Both the position numbers and the translations under genes were made by a program. The notes beneath the pieces are model-generated. The model saw nothing but the letters and a program-made list of their open reading frames with translations. It was not told the origin of the DNA and ran no database searches. Positions 62,328-64,000 of a stretch of DNA of 64,000 nt are shown one piece after another. The first letter of the stretch is position 1, and each line of letters begins with the position of its first letter. Source of the stretch: Myxococcales bacterium (GTDB taxonomy: Bacteria > Myxococcota_A > Polyangia > Palsa-1104); contig PNAM01000092.1 in NCBI GenBank assembly GCA_003170275.1, positions 1 through 64,000 on the forward strand, read 5' to 3'.

Positions 62328-62690
62328 TTAAAACTTGAGGCCGGCTTCGCGCGCGGCATCGGCGAGCGCCATGACGCGCCCATGATAGATGTAGCCATTG
62401 CGGTCGAAGACCACCTTGTCGATGCCCTTGTCCTTGAGCTTCTTGGCGATCGCCGCGCCCACCTTCTTGGCGCGCTCGGACTTCTTCAGCCCGGCCAGCT
62501 CGCCCTTGACGGCCTCGTCGAGGGTCGACACGGTGGCGATGGTCTTCTTCGCGACGTCGTCGATGACCTGCGCGTAGATGTGCTTGGACGAACGGAACAC
62601 CGACAGGCGCGGCCGCTCGGCGGTGCCGTTGACCTTCTTGCGGATCGAGTGCTTGCGGCGAACCAGCTTCTCTTCTTTGGTCTTTGCCAT
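62328..62690 (-). CDS. rplR: Ribosomal protein L18
   Basis: A 120-residue L18, which binds 5S rRNA. Conserved blocks are [34 protein letters not shown] and [20 protein letters not shown]. Normal length, 14 bases before rpsE. Confidence 0.98.
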   Translation of the reverse strand: MAKTKEEKLVRRKHSIRKKVNGTAERPRLSVFRSSKHIYAQVIDDVAKKTIATVSTLDEAVKGELAGLKKSERAKKVGAAIAKKLKDKGIDKVVFDRNGYIYHGRVMALADAAREAGLKF

Positions 62691-62709
62691 CTTGGTTTCC
62701 TGGTGTCCC

Positions 62710-63246
62710 TTATGCCGCGCCGGTCTTGCCGACCTTACGCTTGATCACTTCTTCGACGTACTTGATGCCCTTGCCCTTGTACGGCTCGGGCGGGCGGATG
62801 CTGCGGATCTTCGAGGCGGTCTCGCCCAGCACCTCACGGTCGATGCCCGTGAGGATGATGATGTTCTTGTCGATCTTGGCCGCGATGCCCTTGGGCAGAT
62901 CGAACACCACCGGGTGCGAGAAGCCGAGCGCCATGTTGAGCTTCTGGCCGGCGGCCTCGGCGCGATAGCCGACGCCGTTGATCTCGAGCTTGCGCTCGAA
63001 GCCCTCGGACACGCCCTTGACCATGTTGGCCACGATCGCGCGCAGCATGCCGTGCTTGGAGCGGTTCTCGCGCGAGTCGTCCGCGCGCTCCACTACCAGC
63101 TCGGTGCCGACGGTCTTGAGCGACACGCCGAGCGGGATGGCCCGCTTGAGCTCGCCCTTGGGCCCCTTGACCGCAACCCCGTCCTTACCGACGGTGATGT
63201 TGACGCCCTTGGGGATCGGGATGTGCTTGCGTCCTACGCGTGACAT
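62710..63246 (-). CDS. rplF: Ribosomal protein L6
   Basis: A 178-residue L6 with the [15 protein letters not shown] start, two repeated domains and the C-terminal [23 protein letters not shown]-binding end. It is near the GTPase centre of the 50S subunit. Confidence 0.98.
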   Translation of the reverse strand: MSRVGRKHIPIPKGVNITVGKDGVAVKGPKGELKRAIPLGVSLKTVGTELVVERADDSRENRSKHGMLRAIVANMVKGVSEGFERKLEINGVGYRAEAAGQKLNMALGFSHPVVFDLPKGIAAKIDKNIIILTGIDREVLGETASKIRSIRPPEPYKGKGIKYVEEVIKRKVGKTGAA

Positions 63247-63248
63247 GG

Positions 63249-63641
63249 CTACCAGACCTCGCAGAGCAGCTCGCCGCCGAGGTTCGCCTTGCGGGCCTGG
63301 CGCTCGGTCATGACACCCTTGGAGGTGGTCACGATCGCGATGCCGAGACCGGAGCGAACTTTCGGCAGGCCTTCGTGGCGCACATACGCCCGCTGGCCCG
63401 GCCGCGAGACGCGGCGGATGCCTTCGATGGCGTTGCGGTTGTTGTGGTCGTATCTCAGCTCGACGGAGATGACGCCCTGCTTCTCGTCATCCTCGAGGTG
63501 CATGCTGTTGATGAAGCCTTCATCGGCCAGCACGCGCGCGATCTCGATCTTGATCTTCGACTTCGGGATTATGACCTTCGCCTTCCGCGCGGTGATGGCG
63601 TTGCGGATGCGGGTCAACATATCGGCAATCGGGTCAGTCAT
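63249..63641 (-). CDS. rpsH: Ribosomal protein S8
   Basis: A 130-residue S8. It begins MTDPIADMLTRIRNAITARK and ends with GLGIAIVTTSKGVMTERQAR, the 16S rRNA helix 21 binding part. In E. coli S8 represses the spc operon by binding its mRNA near rplE; the same site cannot be judged here because rplE is cut. 2 bases after rplF. Confidence 0.98.
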   Translation of the reverse strand: MTDPIADMLTRIRNAITARKAKVIIPKSKIKIEIARVLADEGFINSMHLEDDEKQGVISVELRYDHNNRNAIEGIRRVSRPGQRAYVRHEGLPKVRSGLGIAIVTTSKGVMTERQARKANLGGELLCEVW

Positions 63642-63660
63642 TGTCTTTTCCTCTTACCCC

Positions 63661-63840
63661 TTACCAGCTCGACTTCACGACGCCGGGGATGTCACCACGG
63701 AGCGCCAGCTGCCGGAAGCACAGGCGGCACAACCGAAACTTGCGCATGAACGAACGCGGACGGCCACACAGCGGGCAACGGCTGCGCTCGCGCACCTTGA
63801 ACTTGCGCTTGCGATCGATTTCCTGACACAGACGGGCCAT
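63661..63840 (-). CDS. rpsN: Ribosomal protein S14, zinc type
   Basis: A 59-residue S14 of the short zinc-binding type. The four ligands are CPLC and CRLC near residues 22-41, and the ending [11 protein letters not shown] is characteristic. Organisms with this form need zinc for it. Its ATG shares one base with the rplE stop (TAATG). Confidence 0.95.
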   Translation of the reverse strand: MARLCQEIDRKRKFKVRERSRCPLCGRPRSFMRKFRLCRLCFRQLALRGDIPGVVKSSW

Positions 63841-64000
63841 TAGATGCTCCTGAACGGCATGCCGAGCGCCTTGAGCAGCGCGCGGCCGTTTTCGTCGTTG
63901 CCGGCCGACGTCACGACGGTGATGTTCATTCCCTTGATCTTGTCGACGCGGTCGAAGTTGACCTCAGGGAAGATGATCTGTTCCTTGATGCCGAGCGTGA
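63840..64000 (-). CDS. rplE: Ribosomal protein L5, C-terminal part (window cuts gene)
   Basis: The last 52 residues of L5 are in the window, starting within [20 protein letters not shown] and ending ALGMPFRSI. The segment matches the L5 C-terminal signature (GIxEQxxFPEIxxD, NITxVTSAxxDEEARALL). The 5' end lies beyond base 64000, so start and full length are not visible. The gene order rplE-rpsN-rpsH is the normal spc order. Confidence 0.95.
   Translation of the reverse strand, partial: TLGIKEQIIFPEVNFDRVDKIKGMNITVVTSAGNDENGRALLKALGMPFRSI

Overview
The window looks like a chromosomal segment of a GC-rich myxobacterium-like organism (Myxococcota or a close relative). The signs are very high GC with strong third-position GC bias, an N-terminal Ser/Thr kinase with PEGA domains, a DUF4388 (PatA N-terminal) response-regulator-like protein, several cysteine-rich lipoproteins with Asp/Pro-rich linkers, a C-terminus resembling the MYXO-CTERM sorting signal, and TPR, kelch and vWA surface-type proteins. 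This placement is inferred from gene content; no 16S rRNA is present. No transposase, IS element, integrase or CRISPR array was seen.

Layout. 1-10 kb: a TPR membrane protein diverges from a large cysteine-repeat lipoprotein, followed by a PEGA Ser/Thr kinase, an atypical lipoprotein, a lone AmmeMemoRadiSam radical SAM enzyme, and small zinc-ribbon, membrane and Cys-rich proteins. 9.1-14.9 kb: a three-gene minus-strand operon (Cys-repeat lipoprotein with MYXO-CTERM-like tail, OmpA/TSP3 protein, aminotransferase). 14.9-17.8 kb: a TldD/TldE protease pair. 17.8-31.6 kb: eight plus-strand genes leading into a MoxR-DUF58-vWA-vWA chaperone/surface module. 31.7-34.5 kb: amidohydrolase, DJ-1/PfpI protein and a Cys-rich lipoprotein.

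34.5-41.3 kb holds the most striking cluster. A four-cluster ferredoxin/dihaem cytochrome b fusion is followed by a periplasmic cytochrome with 29 CxxCH plus one CX3CH haem sites, and then by a predicted outer-membrane beta-barrel. Together they look like an uncharacterised quinol-to-outer-membrane electron conduit.

41.7-50.5 kb: tRNA-Pro(CGG), a receiver-XRE regulator, a large structured inverted-repeat element, and housekeeping genes (rpe, rsmB, fmt, a DUF4388/J-like protein, priA, galU). 51.5-54.8 kb: a compact type III export-gate operon (FliO-P-Q-R, an outer-membrane protein, and an FlhB relative that lacks its autocleavage domain). 54.9-64 kb: the spc/alpha ribosomal operon, rplE (partial) through rplQ, ending in a clear intrinsic terminator; infA is missing from its usual place.

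Recurring features are start/stop overlaps (ATGA, GTGA, TGATG) inside operons and promoters of the form TTGAC-N17/18-TACGAT, several placed so close to the start codon that the transcripts would be nearly leaderless. No gene-free stretch exceeds about 300 bases; the largest gaps are 41571-41779 (tRNA promoter region) and 42497-42738 (the inverted-repeat element).
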